Shown here piece by piece: positions 53,486-62,592 of a DNA stretch of 64,000 nucleotides (within the stretch, counting starts at the first letter, position 1; every line of letters begins with the position of its first letter). Source of the DNA: Weissella cibaria KACC 11862 (GTDB lineage Bacteria > Bacillota > Bacilli > Lactobacillales > Lactobacillaceae); the NCBI RefSeq assembly GCF_000193635.1, contig NZ_AEKT01000020.1:62001-126000 (forward strand). The letters are read 5' to 3'. A program made the position numbers and the translations under genes. The notes under the pieces are model-generated. The model made no database searches and was not told the origin of the DNA. It saw nothing but the letters and a program-made list of their open reading frames with translations.

Positions 53486-54592
53486 TTAACGCAAATAGAA
53501 TGTACCATTCGTCCCAAAGTTATATACCTTATTGCCAATCTTCACATGTGAGCCCTGGACAGACCGGCCATCACTACCAACGTAGTAATTTAAGCCCCAC
53601 TCTGACACCCATCGATTATGTTGGCGAACCCCATTGATGAAGAAATAGTATGCGCCCATGTACTTACGGAATCCGGTGTAACGTTGGCCATTTTCAATCC
53701 ACAACCACCCATCCGTTGTGTTGACGTAACCATTCGCTTTACCGCGCAGGAAGAATGTGCCGTCGTGACCAAAGTTGTAGTAGATCCCGTTAACTTTGTA
53801 GCCATCTCCCTGCACCGCTCGGCCTTCACGATCAACGTAGTATTGGAGATTCCAAGCAGAACGCCACTTATTATCAATACGTGAACCATTTTCGAACCAG
53901 TAGTACGTTCCCATGTAGAAACGGAACCCCGTAAACTTACGACCATTTTCAAACCAGAACCAGCCATTACCATCATTGATGTAGCCAGAAGCAGGTTTTC
54001 CCTTCAAATAGTAGCTACCATTCTTATAGCCATCGTTGTCTAATTGATCAAAATGGTACTCTTCAATCAAATTAATGAGCGATTGGGCATACGTTGGTGC
54101 CGTTGCATAACGCCCTTGTAGCCCATAAGCCGCTTCTTTATAATTTTTAGCCCGCGAACGCCAGGCACCTACGTAATATTCTGGATTCCACGACACACCG
54201 TTCTTAAGCAACTTGCCTTGCGCATCCACTGACTCATACGCCGAAGGATACTTAGCAAACTGTGCTTGAACTGAATATGGCTTGCCATCTGAATACTCAG
54301 TTGTCCACATCGTGACTGATTGCCCATTGAAAGCACCTTTAACACCGAAATAATTGTTGGCTTTCGTACTTAACGTACTCTGTCCCCAACCACTTTCCAA
54401 GGTCGCTTGTGCCATTTGAATTGACGGATATAGCCCATATTTACTTGTATCCGCTAAAATCGCTGGCGTCATTTTATTCACAAACGCTTGTTGTTGTGTC
54501 GTCATTGTCGCTGCATCAACTGGGGTGGCTGTTATAACGATACCCAACGTCATAACTCCCGTTGTCAACGCAATCTTTAAGGTTTTATCCAT
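53486..54592 (-). CDS. Secreted N-acetylglucosaminidase (GH73) with wall-binding repeats
   Basis: The peptidoglycan hydrolase has 368 residues: a signal peptide (cut near VDAAT), a GH73 domain (about 32-190; catalytic Glu in QATLESGWGQS, then NYFGVKGAFNG and YATAPTYAQSLINLIEEY) and two shared repeats up to the C-terminus (FYMGTYYWFENG, KYMGAYYFFING; end FGTNGTFYLR). The repeats match the last two of the SGNH protein at 45179. It sits inside polysaccharide locus 2. Confidence 0.93.
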   Translation of the reverse strand: MDKTLKIALTTGVMTLGIVITATPVDAATMTTQQQAFVNKMTPAILADTSKYGLYPSIQMAQATLESGWGQSTLSTKANNYFGVKGAFNGQSVTMWTTEYSDGKPYSVQAQFAKYPSAYESVDAQGKLLKNGVSWNPEYYVGAWRSRAKNYKEAAYGLQGRYATAPTYAQSLINLIEEYHFDQLDNDGYKNGSYYLKGKPASGYINDGNGWFWFENGRKFTGFRFYMGTYYWFENGSRIDNKWRSAWNLQYYVDREGRAVQGDGYKVNGIYYNFGHDGTFFLRGKANGYVNTTDGWLWIENGQRYTGFRKYMGAYYFFINGVRQHNRWVSEWGLNYYVGSDGRSVQGSHVKIGNKVYNFGTNGTFYLR

Positions 54593-54669
54593 ACGCTAAC
54601 CACCATTCCTAAACACTCTGTAAAATTTAACAAACTCTCTCAAGCTATATTATAGCGCAGTGGACAAAA

Positions 54670-54712
54670 AGAAAGAGATGTGTAACACCTCCTCGGCTTA
54701 CACACCTCTTAA
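54670..54712 (-). terminator. Terminator after the acyltransferase gene of locus 2
   Basis: The long stem AAGAGGTGTGTAA with its imperfect complement and a T-rich tail on the minus strand. Confidence 0.75.
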
Positions 54713-54726
54713 ACAACTTAAGTATT

Positions 54727-55797
54727 TTATGGCAATAAACGATTTACACCTGGGATTTTTTGTAATCCCAGCACAATCGCCACACTGATGACCCATACCA
54801 CCATCGGCAGCGCCAACATATGATAATAAGAGCTTTGATCAAGGTGCAATAACTTCTCTAGCACCGCAATCACAAATTCGTGAATGACGTAAACACCCAA
54901 CGACACACCAGAAAGACGCTTCAACCAAACCGTTGTCTTTGGACCCGGTTGCCAATCGAGCGGGAAGTGCGTTTTTGCCCAAGCCCAGACCCCCAACGGC
55001 ATCAAAAAGCCGCCGATGGTGAAAATACTATAAGCATCGCGCACAGTCTCATGGCGCCAGGCTGAGAAAATAATCGTCAAACTAAACATAATGACGAACC
55101 CCAAAACGCTTGCGCCGTACAGCAAATGACGCATGCGCTTCGAGATATCGAAGTTATGGAGATACCAGCCAACAAAGAAAATGCCAATGCCAGTCGACAA
55201 GACCATCGGAATGTTGTTCACCAACTGATCTGGTGCCCGGTGGAAAAGTGTGTAGGCGTAGTTAATCACACCGACCCCAATGACATATAAGGCGATGATA
55301 TATTCAACCACTTTTTGATTTGCCTTTGTCGCAATCAATGATAAAAATGGCACGGCCAAATAAATTGGAATGATGAAATAGAAAAACCAAAAGATAGGTT
55401 GAATCGTGTCATATTCTAACCCATTCCAAAAGCCAATTAACGACCAATCAGGATTGTGACCGACAAAATGATTCCAAGCATACCAGACGAACGTCCAAAA
55501 GATAAATGGAATTAGCACCTTCGCCCAGCGCTTCTTAAAGAATGTTTTTGTGTCGTACCGATCGCGATAATTAAATAAGTTGGCGCCCGAAATCATAAAG
55601 AAAATCGGTACCGCCCAAATAAAGGCAATTTGAATCACCAAACTCAGCACCCAGCGGGGTGAGCCCGGCGTATATTGAAAGGCAAATTCTGAGGTGTGCA
55701 ACCACATCACTGCAATCGTCGCAATGATATTCAGAATATCCATATAGTAAAACCGCCGGCTACGCTTCTTGACCGGGGTTACAGGTTGATCTGCCAT
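54727..55797 (-). CDS. Acyltransferase 3 family membrane protein (locus 2)
   Basis: The 356-residue protein has about ten helices and the acyltransferase-3 start (FYYMDILNIIATIAVMWLHT, with the catalytic His). It probably acetylates or otherwise acylates polymer 2 on the outer face, judging from its place inside the locus. AAAGGAGCC precedes the ATG. Confidence 0.88.
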   Translation of the reverse strand: MADQPVTPVKKRSRRFYYMDILNIIATIAVMWLHTSEFAFQYTPGSPRWVLSLVIQIAFIWAVPIFFMISGANLFNYRDRYDTKTFFKKRWAKVLIPFIFWTFVWYAWNHFVGHNPDWSLIGFWNGLEYDTIQPIFWFFYFIIPIYLAVPFLSLIATKANQKVVEYIIALYVIGVGVINYAYTLFHRAPDQLVNNIPMVLSTGIGIFFVGWYLHNFDISKRMRHLLYGASVLGFVIMFSLTIIFSAWRHETVRDAYSIFTIGGFLMPLGVWAWAKTHFPLDWQPGPKTTVWLKRLSGVSLGVYVIHEFVIAVLEKLLHLDQSSYYHMLALPMVVWVISVAIVLGLQKIPGVNRLLP

Positions 55798-55841
55798 GTC
55801 ACACGGCTCCTTTTAAATTATTGCTTACAAATCAGTATACC

Positions 55842-55880
55842 GAAAAAGACACCTCACGACGATGCGAAAGGTGTCTTTTT
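55842..55880 (-). terminator. Terminator within locus 2
   Basis: The stem AAAAAGACACCTTTCGC with its partial complement and a T5 tail on the minus strand. Confidence 0.8.
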
Positions 55881-55885
55881 AATGT

Positions 55886-57586
55886 TTATTTAGCCTTCCG
55901 TCTGTGCCAACTAGTCACAAATAGAATCACCCAACCAATTGCAGATAACAACCAAACTTGGTAAATCCACTTCGGTGTTGTGTAGCTGACTGTCAAACGA
56001 TGTTCACCCGCTGTCACGTGCACGCCAATCGAACCCCGTTTCGTTTGCTTGGCCGTCACACGATGGCCATCTAGCATCACCCGTTCATTGCCGTACATCA
56101 GAATTGGTACATTCAAATTCCCTGATTGTGGTGCGTCGACTTTAAATGTCGCCGACGTCAACCGGTACGTCGCCTTAGCCTTAATTGACTGATTGCCCAA
56201 AAAAGTTTGGTGTGCGAGGAACGAATAGTAATTCTCGACTGGCCACGCATTTTTAGGTGCATAGTCGAGCATGCCGATATAATCGTGACGCGCACCCGGT
56301 TTATTCAGAGCTGCTAGTTGCTTATCATTCGCCGTGAAACTTGTTTCAAACAACGCGGTGGTTGCCTCAAACCGTTGATTCGTTACCAATGGTTGCTGGT
56401 GCTGGCGCGTATAAATCAAATTCTCCGTAAACGCCAAGTAACTACCTGCACTGAACAATAACACAACCAAAGTCGTAAGCGCCTGTTGCTTTGGCAAAGC
56501 AAAGACTCGCACTAACTCGCCCGACAAGTAAACGAGCAAAAACAGTGAACTCAAGCCAAGTAAGCGGAACGGAAATTGGACTAATGCCTGTACATTCTCA
56601 GAGAGCGCCCGCCAAGGGAAAATCGAAGATGCCATGATAAATAGCACGACCCCAAGCCCCCAGATTGCCAACTCACGTGAGAAACGACGGCGCCATAATT
56701 GTACCGCACCAATCACAATTGCTAAAACGCCAACCAATCCAATGTTTTGGTTTAGGCCATTCAGTGAATACACTAAACTTTGACCCAAGTCATACATTTT
56801 GCTAATTGGTCCTTGCACCGTCGTAATAATCGTCGTTTGGCGATTTTGGTACAAGAAAGGCAGGTATATTACCGCCGTCATGACGACCGTCATCACCACC
56901 GCTTTAACGAAATTCAGTACGCGAACTTTTTCAAGATGCAAACGTCGGGTCAGGACTAGTAAGACCACAATGATGACAAACAATGTCAACGTCAAAACCG
57001 TACTCAACATGTGGGCGTATAAGATTAAGGTTAAGCCTGCTGCCAGTGCCCGCCACTTACGTGCGTCACCCAAGAAGACGTTGTATAACCCAACAAACGC
57101 CAAGGGTAGAAACGCAAATGCCAACATCTCACCAAACACAAACTGATCATACGCTAAATATGTGCGGTAACTAGCAAATCCATATAGTAACGCAAAAATA
57201 ATTGACCGCATGCGCTGTGATTGATATTGATTCATAGCCAGGTATGCCACAATCAACGTCACAAACATCACAATCGCTTCACCAAGGTAAAAGGCGTGAA
57301 TTGGATTGTCCATCACTGCGAACAAGCCGGACCAACCGAGCATGTAGACAAACGGGTAGAAGAAATTGCTAGCACTACCAATGTTAGTTAGCACATTAAA
57401 GTAGCGATATGGAATTTCATGCACTTGTACCCCTTGCGTCAGCCCCGCTAGCCGATTAAGGTGAAACAATAAATCGCCTTGGCCATAAATGGTGCCCCGA
57501 TTCCAGTAAGGGACAACCGACAAGCCTGCAATCACCACGAACAACAGCATCACCAACAAATGTTGTAAAACTGCCTTTTTATTCAT
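55886..57586 (-). CDS. Second large GT-C-like polytopic membrane protein
   Basis: The 566-residue protein has about 12 helices and an outer C-terminal beta domain, a paralogue of the protein at 49166 (shared GDLLFHLNR/VDAFFHLHR motif and the H-M-L-S-T-[LV] helix: YAHMLSTVLTL versus QVHMLSTLFML). It is likely an outer-face transferase using a lipid-linked sugar. No dedicated GtrB partner is adjacent, so it may share the one at 50958. The start 57584-57586 follows AGAGGGG. Confidence 0.75.
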   Translation of the reverse strand: MNKKAVLQHLLVMLLFVVIAGLSVVPYWNRGTIYGQGDLLFHLNRLAGLTQGVQVHEIPYRYFNVLTNIGSASNFFYPFVYMLGWSGLFAVMDNPIHAFYLGEAIVMFVTLIVAYLAMNQYQSQRMRSIIFALLYGFASYRTYLAYDQFVFGEMLAFAFLPLAFVGLYNVFLGDARKWRALAAGLTLILYAHMLSTVLTLTLFVIIVVLLVLTRRLHLEKVRVLNFVKAVVMTVVMTAVIYLPFLYQNRQTTIITTVQGPISKMYDLGQSLVYSLNGLNQNIGLVGVLAIVIGAVQLWRRRFSRELAIWGLGVVLFIMASSIFPWRALSENVQALVQFPFRLLGLSSLFLLVYLSGELVRVFALPKQQALTTLVVLLFSAGSYLAFTENLIYTRQHQQPLVTNQRFEATTALFETSFTANDKQLAALNKPGARHDYIGMLDYAPKNAWPVENYYSFLAHQTFLGNQSIKAKATYRLTSATFKVDAPQSGNLNVPILMYGNERVMLDGHRVTAKQTKRGSIGVHVTAGEHRLTVSYTTPKWIYQVWLLSAIGWVILFVTSWHRRKAK

Positions 57587-57603
57587 AAGCCCCTCTTCTC
57601 GAA

Positions 57604-57645
57604 AAAAGCCAATCATTCAACAACAGAACGATCGGCTTTTTTAAA
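57604..57645 (-). terminator. Terminator after glf
   Basis: The stem AAGCCGATCGTTC with its near-complement and a T6 tail on the minus strand. Confidence 0.75.
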
Positions 57646-57651
57646 TACAGA

Positions 57652-58830
57652 TTAGTGTTCTTCGTCGTGTGCGAAGTTGAAGCTTGAAGGAATCTTGAAC
57701 TCCTTACGTACTTCATTCAAAGCAGCGTTGAAGACTTGGTCCATATCGAAGTAACGGTATTGTCCCAAACGACCACCGAAGATAAATTGATCCTTGTGTT
57801 GGCGCGCTTCCTTAGCGTATTCCTTGTACAAGTTCGTGTTCTTCTCGTCGTTAACTGGGTAATAAGCTTCCTTCGTACGGTCCCACGTTTGTGGGTATTC
57901 CTTCGTAATGATCGTCACACCATCGTCTGACAAACCATCGAAGTGCTTCCATTCCATCACACGCGTGTATGGCGTCTCAGCATCCGTGTAGTTGATAACT
58001 GAGTTTCCTTGGTAGTTATCTGAATCGATAACTTCGTGCTCGAAGCGCAATGAACGGTACTCCAATTCACCGAACTTGTAGTCGAAGAATTGGTCGATCA
58101 TTCCCGTGTACAAAATACGTGGGAACTCAGCAATGTATTCGTCCTTGTGCTCGAAGAAGTCTGAGTTCAAACGAACATCAATCAAATCGTTATCCAACAT
58201 CTTCTCAAAGATTTGCGTGTAACCACCGATTGGAATACCTTGGTAACGGTGGTTGAAGTAGTTGTTGTCATAAATGAAACGAACTGGCAAACGCTTGATG
58301 ATGAAGGCTGGCAATTCAGTTGCCTTACGTCCCCATTGCTTTTCCGTGTAACCCTTGATCAACTTCTCGTAGATATCAGTACCAATCAATGAGATTGCTT
58401 GCTCTTCCAAGTTACGTGGCTCGCGGTCACCCAAGTCAGTCAAAGCAGCAGCCTTTTGCTCTTCGATCTTAGCCTTGGCTTCAGCTGGCGTCTTCGTTCC
58501 CCACATCTCGTAGAATGTGTTCATGTTGAATGGCAAGTTGTACAACGTACCCTTGTAGTTGGCAACAACTTGGTTTTGGTAACCGTTAAATTCAGCGAAT
58601 TGACGGATGTAGTCCCAAACTTCCTTGTTGTCCGTGTGGAAAATGTGAGCACCGAAGTCGTGCACCGTAATACCGTGCTCCGTGTGTGTGTACATGTTTC
58701 CAGCGATGTGTGCGCGCTTTTCAATAATCAATGAGCGCTTTCCACGCTTAGCTGCTTCATAAGCAAAGATTGAACCAAATGGTCCAGCACCTACGATCAG
58801 GTAATCGTAGTTCTTATCATTCAAAGTCAT
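57652..58830 (-). CDS. glf: UDP-galactopyranose mutase
   Basis: The flavoenzyme turns UDP-galactopyranose into UDP-galactofuranose. The 392-residue protein has the FAD motif YLIVGAGPFGSIFAYEAAKR, IEKRAHIAGNMYT, DFGAHIFHTDNKEVW and the substrate-loop residues (YTEKQWG; RLPVRFIYDNNYFNHRYQGI shown in part). It shows that polymer 2 contains galactofuranose and supports the two neighbouring GT2 calls. GAAGGAAG precedes the ATG. Confidence 0.97.
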   Translation of the reverse strand: MTLNDKNYDYLIVGAGPFGSIFAYEAAKRGKRSLIIEKRAHIAGNMYTHTEHGITVHDFGAHIFHTDNKEVWDYIRQFAEFNGYQNQVVANYKGTLYNLPFNMNTFYEMWGTKTPAEAKAKIEEQKAAALTDLGDREPRNLEEQAISLIGTDIYEKLIKGYTEKQWGRKATELPAFIIKRLPVRFIYDNNYFNHRYQGIPIGGYTQIFEKMLDNDLIDVRLNSDFFEHKDEYIAEFPRILYTGMIDQFFDYKFGELEYRSLRFEHEVIDSDNYQGNSVINYTDAETPYTRVMEWKHFDGLSDDGVTIITKEYPQTWDRTKEAYYPVNDEKNTNLYKEYAKEARQHKDQFIFGGRLGQYRYFDMDQVFNAALNEVRKEFKIPSSFNFAHDEEH

Positions 58831-58859
58831 GATTTGTCTTCCTTCTGATGATTTTTGTA

Positions 58860-58903
58860 TAAAAAATATCCTGAAATTACTTTACCATAATTTCAGGATA
58901 TTT
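58860..58903 (-). terminator. Terminator-like hairpin upstream of glf
   Basis: The perfect stem AATATCCTGAAATTA with its complement and a T6 tail on the minus strand lies between the DUF4422 gene and glf, so glf probably has its own promoter or depends on read-through. Confidence 0.85.
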
Positions 58904-58948
58904 CACACTAAAAGTGTGACAATAACTGGGCTATTTTATCACTTTATA

Positions 58949-58984
58949 ATCAAAACCACGCGCCATAGGCAGGTGGTTTTTGAT
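58949..58984 (-). terminator. Terminator after the DUF4422 gene
   Basis: The stem CAAAAACCACC/GCGTGGTTTTG on the minus strand makes a tandem with the hairpin at 58860-58903. Confidence 0.7.
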
Positions 58985-58989
58985 TAATA

Positions 58990-59763
58990 TTAGAAGTGAA
59001 CCTTCTTATTGGCATTCTTGAAGAACTTACGCTTCAAAAATTGGGTTCCCTTGTCCAACCAATTTGTCTTCTCAGTCGTAACCAATGGGAATTCCATCAC
59101 ACGCTTTTGCCTGGTGTTCACCCATGTGTCCATCAAACGCTCTGATAAGAAACCAAAAACACGACGTTCCTGTCCTTCATATTCGAGATATGGAATGCGT
59201 TCTTCTACAGCCTTCAACACATCGAACATGAAGTCAGTGTACTCTTGAAAATCAGCTTGGCGCATAATGCTCATATTGAACAAGTGCGCTTTTGTGCTGT
59301 TACCCATCGCATCAAACGCAGCCAAGTAATCCGGGTACTTTTCGGCAATCACCTCACGCATCACATTATATGGCTCATGATTGTGCGCATTAAAGTAGTG
59401 ATCCTTTTGCGTTTCGATGTAGTAATTACGTTGCTTAGGCAACAATACATCCGCAGTTTCCAAAGCGTTACGGATATCCGTTTCTGTCAAAATGTCAGTC
59501 AAATCGTGACTAGCTTTCTTACCAAAGTAACGGCGGTAGTGCATCAAGCCAATCACATCTTCATCTTGCAGATTATACTTAGCCCAATACAACGCCGTTA
59601 ATTCGTTGTAGAACGGGTTCATTTCAGACATGTTTTGACCAGTGTTATCTGGTGTGTAATTAGCTGGATAACCCTCCTGTAGCGCAGCCCCGACCATGAC
59701 CGGCAGATACGTTGAATCTTTAGGCATTTGGTACGGCTTGTGTACAGCAACTAAAATTTTCAT
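58990..59763 (-). CDS. DUF4422 glycosyltransferase (locus 2)
   Basis: The 257-residue protein has the DUF4422 hallmarks (ILVAVHKPYQMPKDSTYLPV, NPFYNELTALYWAKYN, GLMHYRRYFG, FLSERLMDTWV). Family members include capsular galactosyl- or galactofuranosyltransferases. It lies 4 bases after the polymerase gene; GGAATTT serves as a weak ribosome site. Confidence 0.9.
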   Translation of the reverse strand: MKILVAVHKPYQMPKDSTYLPVMVGAALQEGYPANYTPDNTGQNMSEMNPFYNELTALYWAKYNLQDEDVIGLMHYRRYFGKKASHDLTDILTETDIRNALETADVLLPKQRNYYIETQKDHYFNAHNHEPYNVMREVIAEKYPDYLAAFDAMGNSTKAHLFNMSIMRQADFQEYTDFMFDVLKAVEERIPYLEYEGQERRVFGFLSERLMDTWVNTRQKRVMEFPLVTTEKTNWLDKGTQFLKRKFFKNANKKVHF

Positions 59764-59767
59764 TTAA

Positions 59768-61147
59768 CTAAATTCCTTCGTTTTGTAATTCATCCTCTGC
59801 TAAGTGGACCACCCGCCAGTAGAAGAACAACATCAATAGCATCGGCCATGACGTTGCATTAGCTGGCGTAATACCGGCCGTCACAATTGTAATCGCGACA
59901 GTGACCAAGAATGACTTAATCATCACCCGATAAAACATCACGTGGTCAGACGCACTTTGCTTCAAACGACCGAGTGTTTTCACTGCCCGCGTAATCAACC
60001 CTAGCAACAGCCAGAAGCCAATTAGAACAAAGATAACACCATAGCGGGCTAACCAACCAAACACATCATTCAAAATTGGATATGATTGATTCTTGTAAAC
60101 ATCCATATATTCAGCGTTGTTTTTTGACCACTCTGGCAAATTCTGCACAATATAGTGCCCTTCGTAACCATAGCCAACCCCAAACAATGGATGATGGAGC
60201 CAAGCGCCAATTAAACCAATTGTACCACCTAGACGATTATCGGTACCGTCCTTTTGGAACAACCACTGATTTAGCATCGCGTTAACCGACGGTACAAATT
60301 GATAAGCCGCGGCAACTGCAATTAAGGCAATCACCACCCCACCCGCGATAAACAACTTTTGCTTACGTGGCGCAGCAAACCAATAGGCAACGGCGAGCAA
60401 CCCGATCATCAAGAAACCAGTCGTAGTCTTGGCCATGAATAGAATAACGACAATAATGGCTAACAAAGCCCATGTCAACCAAAATAGCCACTTGCGGTTT
60501 TTGAAGTTTTTCAACGGCTCCTCAGCAATCATAATTAACAATGGTGAGAACGTTAATCCCAGCAGCAATGCTAAAAATGATGCTTCTGGTTCTAACCCGT
60601 TGACACGCCACAATGTTGCCACATAACTCCCGTTATCATAGAAATTACGATCTAGCCAGTGGCGTTCAAACAGGCCAGCAATCGGATTGATAATGTGACT
60701 TAACCAGAAAGCACCATCAATGAAGGCGATTTGAGGCAAAACAATCACCACAATGTAGACAATCAAGCTAATCATCACTGACTTGACGAATTTCACGGCA
60801 TCTTCATAACGCTGAATCGCCATCTTTTGGACTGTATACGCAATCCAAATCACAAGAATCATCTGAATAAACGAAACTAGTCCGTGAAGCAAACCATAGA
60901 TTTGCTTCGTATCACCAACCACAAAGGATTGGTACGCCATCAGGATTAATTGCACAACCACAAAAGCGCCCCATAAACGAAGCGTATTTGTTTTAGGTAG
61001 CACCGTTTGTAACTGAGCAGGTTGTAAATAGATTTTCACCATGATGTACATTGAGAAAATCAAAACCGCAAGCTGAGCAAATGAATCAAAGAAGAAATAC
61101 GTGTATGTCTTCGGCAAAAGCGCGAATGGCATTAACCATGCAACCAT
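59768..61147 (-). CDS. wzy: O-antigen polymerase/ligase-type membrane protein (Wzy of locus 2)
   Basis: The 459-residue protein has about 12 helices and a large outer loop containing IGAWLHHPLFGVGYGYEGHY, the typical Wzy_C/O-antigen ligase pattern. It would polymerise repeat units of polymer 2. AAAGGAG precedes the ATG by 6 bases. With locus 1's EpsG frameshifted, this is the only intact polymerase in view. Confidence 0.88.
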   Translation of the reverse strand: MVAWLMPFALLPKTYTYFFFDSFAQLAVLIFSMYIMVKIYLQPAQLQTVLPKTNTLRLWGAFVVVQLILMAYQSFVVGDTKQIYGLLHGLVSFIQMILVIWIAYTVQKMAIQRYEDAVKFVKSVMISLIVYIVVIVLPQIAFIDGAFWLSHIINPIAGLFERHWLDRNFYDNGSYVATLWRVNGLEPEASFLALLLGLTFSPLLIMIAEEPLKNFKNRKWLFWLTWALLAIIVVILFMAKTTTGFLMIGLLAVAYWFAAPRKQKLFIAGGVVIALIAVAAAYQFVPSVNAMLNQWLFQKDGTDNRLGGTIGLIGAWLHHPLFGVGYGYEGHYIVQNLPEWSKNNAEYMDVYKNQSYPILNDVFGWLARYGVIFVLIGFWLLLGLITRAVKTLGRLKQSASDHVMFYRVMIKSFLVTVAITIVTAGITPANATSWPMLLMLFFYWRVVHLAEDELQNEGI

Positions 61148-61162
61148 ACGAATCTCCTTTGT

Positions 61163-61795
61163 TTAGTTCTTAGCAGCCGTCACGTTCTTGTAAACACCCA
61201 CAAAGAATGCCAAGACAACCCCGATTGCCAAACCAGCAACGGCACCAAACAGTGCTGCCTTCTTTGGCGAACCAGCAACCATCGTATCCGTGTCGGCTTC
61301 CTTAGTCTTTGTCATCAACTCAGGCTTTGGCATGTCCGAAATCAACTTAGGCGCATTTTCAGCGTATGACTCAGCGAAAGCGTTAACGATCTTGATTGCT
61401 TGCTTAGGCTTAGCAATCCCCTTCGCCTTGGCCTTCATCAACAACGTCCCATCTGTAATTGACAATGACACTTCTGAGCGCAACGTATCAGCTGATACCT
61501 TCACACCCTCAGCCTTCAAAGCCTTCACAGCTGGCTTAATCACCTTGTCATCCTTGGCAACCGTCTTGTATGTCTTCAATAACCAAGAGTCAGCCACGAT
61601 TCGTGAATTTGGATCCTTCACGCCGGTGTTTGACTTAGCAACGTACATTGAGCGCGTTGCACTGTAGCTTGTCGCTGCAGGTTGCTTGTTCATCACGTAC
61701 ATGGCACCGCCACCAACAACTCCAAGGACAATAATCCACCAGGCATTGCGCAACATGTGCTTAAACAAATCAGTCACTGTAAATTGATTTTCCAT
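61163..61795 (-). CDS. Wzz/YveK-like chain-length protein (locus 2)
   Basis: The 210-residue protein has two helices (about 20-37 and 184-204) flanking an outer domain, and a Wzz-type tail. No tyrosine kinase is next to it, unlike locus 1, so it may recruit the locus 1 kinase. AAGGA lies 11 bases before the ATG and 8 before a GTG one codon upstream, so the exact start is open. Confidence 0.85.
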   Translation of the reverse strand: MENQFTVTDLFKHMLRNAWWIIVLGVVGGGAMYVMNKQPAATSYSATRSMYVAKSNTGVKDPNSRIVADSWLLKTYKTVAKDDKVIKPAVKALKAEGVKVSADTLRSEVSLSITDGTLLMKAKAKGIAKPKQAIKIVNAFAESYAENAPKLISDMPKPELMTKTKEADTDTMVAGSPKKAALFGAVAGLAIGVVLAFFVGVYKNVTAAKN

Positions 61796-61861
61796 CACTT
61801 CGTAGTTCCTTTATGTATATTAAAATTTTTGATGCTATAAATAGCAACTTCCCTTGAATGC

Positions 61862-61907
61862 GAAAAACTCGCCAATACCCAGTATACAGGAGTTTCGGCG
61901 AGTTTTA
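61862..61907 (-). terminator. Terminator-like hairpin between priming transferase and Wzz-like gene
   Basis: The stem AAAACTCGCC/GGCGAGTTTT with a T-run on the minus strand. It splits locus 2 into separately controlled units. Confidence 0.8.
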
Positions 61908-61938
61908 TAGAACTGTCACGATTTCTTAATCTTAGAAA

Positions 61939-62562
61939 TCACATCGCACCGTCACCCTTAAAGATGGCGAAAACGGTCATAAATAAAATTTTAAAATCAA
62001 ACCATAAATCAGCATGGTCAACATAACTAATCTCTAGGTCAGCTCGTTCTGGGTATTGTATTTCGCTACGTCCACTCGCTTGCCAAAGTCCCATGGCACC
62101 TGGCTTCACTGATAAGAACTTATCAACACGATCACCGTATTCAATCAATTCTTTCTCAACAACTGGTCGTGGTCCAACAATACTCATATCACCAATCAAA
62201 ATGTTGATAAATTGTGGCAACTCATCAATCGATGTCCGACGAATGAACGCCCCAAACTTGGTGATACGTGGATCTTCTTCAGTAGGTAACTTGTAGCCGT
62301 TCTCAACGAACTTTGCATACAATTCTTTGTTGGCATACAGCTTTTCTTCTGCACCAACAACCATTGAACGGAACTTGTAAATTCCAAATTCACGGTGATT
62401 CATACCGATACGACGCTGCTTATAAAAGACAGGCCCTCGGTTTTCACCGAAAAGATAAAAGGATGAAATCACCAAAAAGATTGGCGAAAAAACAATCAAT
62501 GCGAATAACGACACTGAAATATCCAAAAATCGCTTAGCAAAAATGTAACCTGAATGAGTCAC
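61939..62562 (-). CDS. Priming sugar-phosphate transferase (locus 2)
   Basis: The 207-residue PF02397-type enzyme starts repeat-unit assembly on undecaprenyl phosphate: helix LDISVSLFALIVFSPIFLVI, YKQRRIGMNHREFGIYKFRS, TSIDELPQFINILIGDMSIV and PGAMGLWQASGRSEI. It resembles galactosyl/glucosyl WbaP-type enzymes. The start is GTG 62560-62562, 7 bases after GGGAG. It follows map by 30 bases without a terminator, so it may be transcribed from the map promoter. Confidence 0.92.
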   Translation of the reverse strand: MTHSGYIFAKRFLDISVSLFALIVFSPIFLVISSFYLFGENRGPVFYKQRRIGMNHREFGIYKFRSMVVGAEEKLYANKELYAKFVENGYKLPTEEDPRITKFGAFIRRTSIDELPQFINILIGDMSIVGPRPVVEKELIEYGDRVDKFLSVKPGAMGLWQASGRSEIQYPERADLEISYVDHADLWFDFKILFMTVFAIFKGDGAM

Positions 62563-62592
62563 GTCATTGCTCCCTTCTGTGTCAGTAATTTT

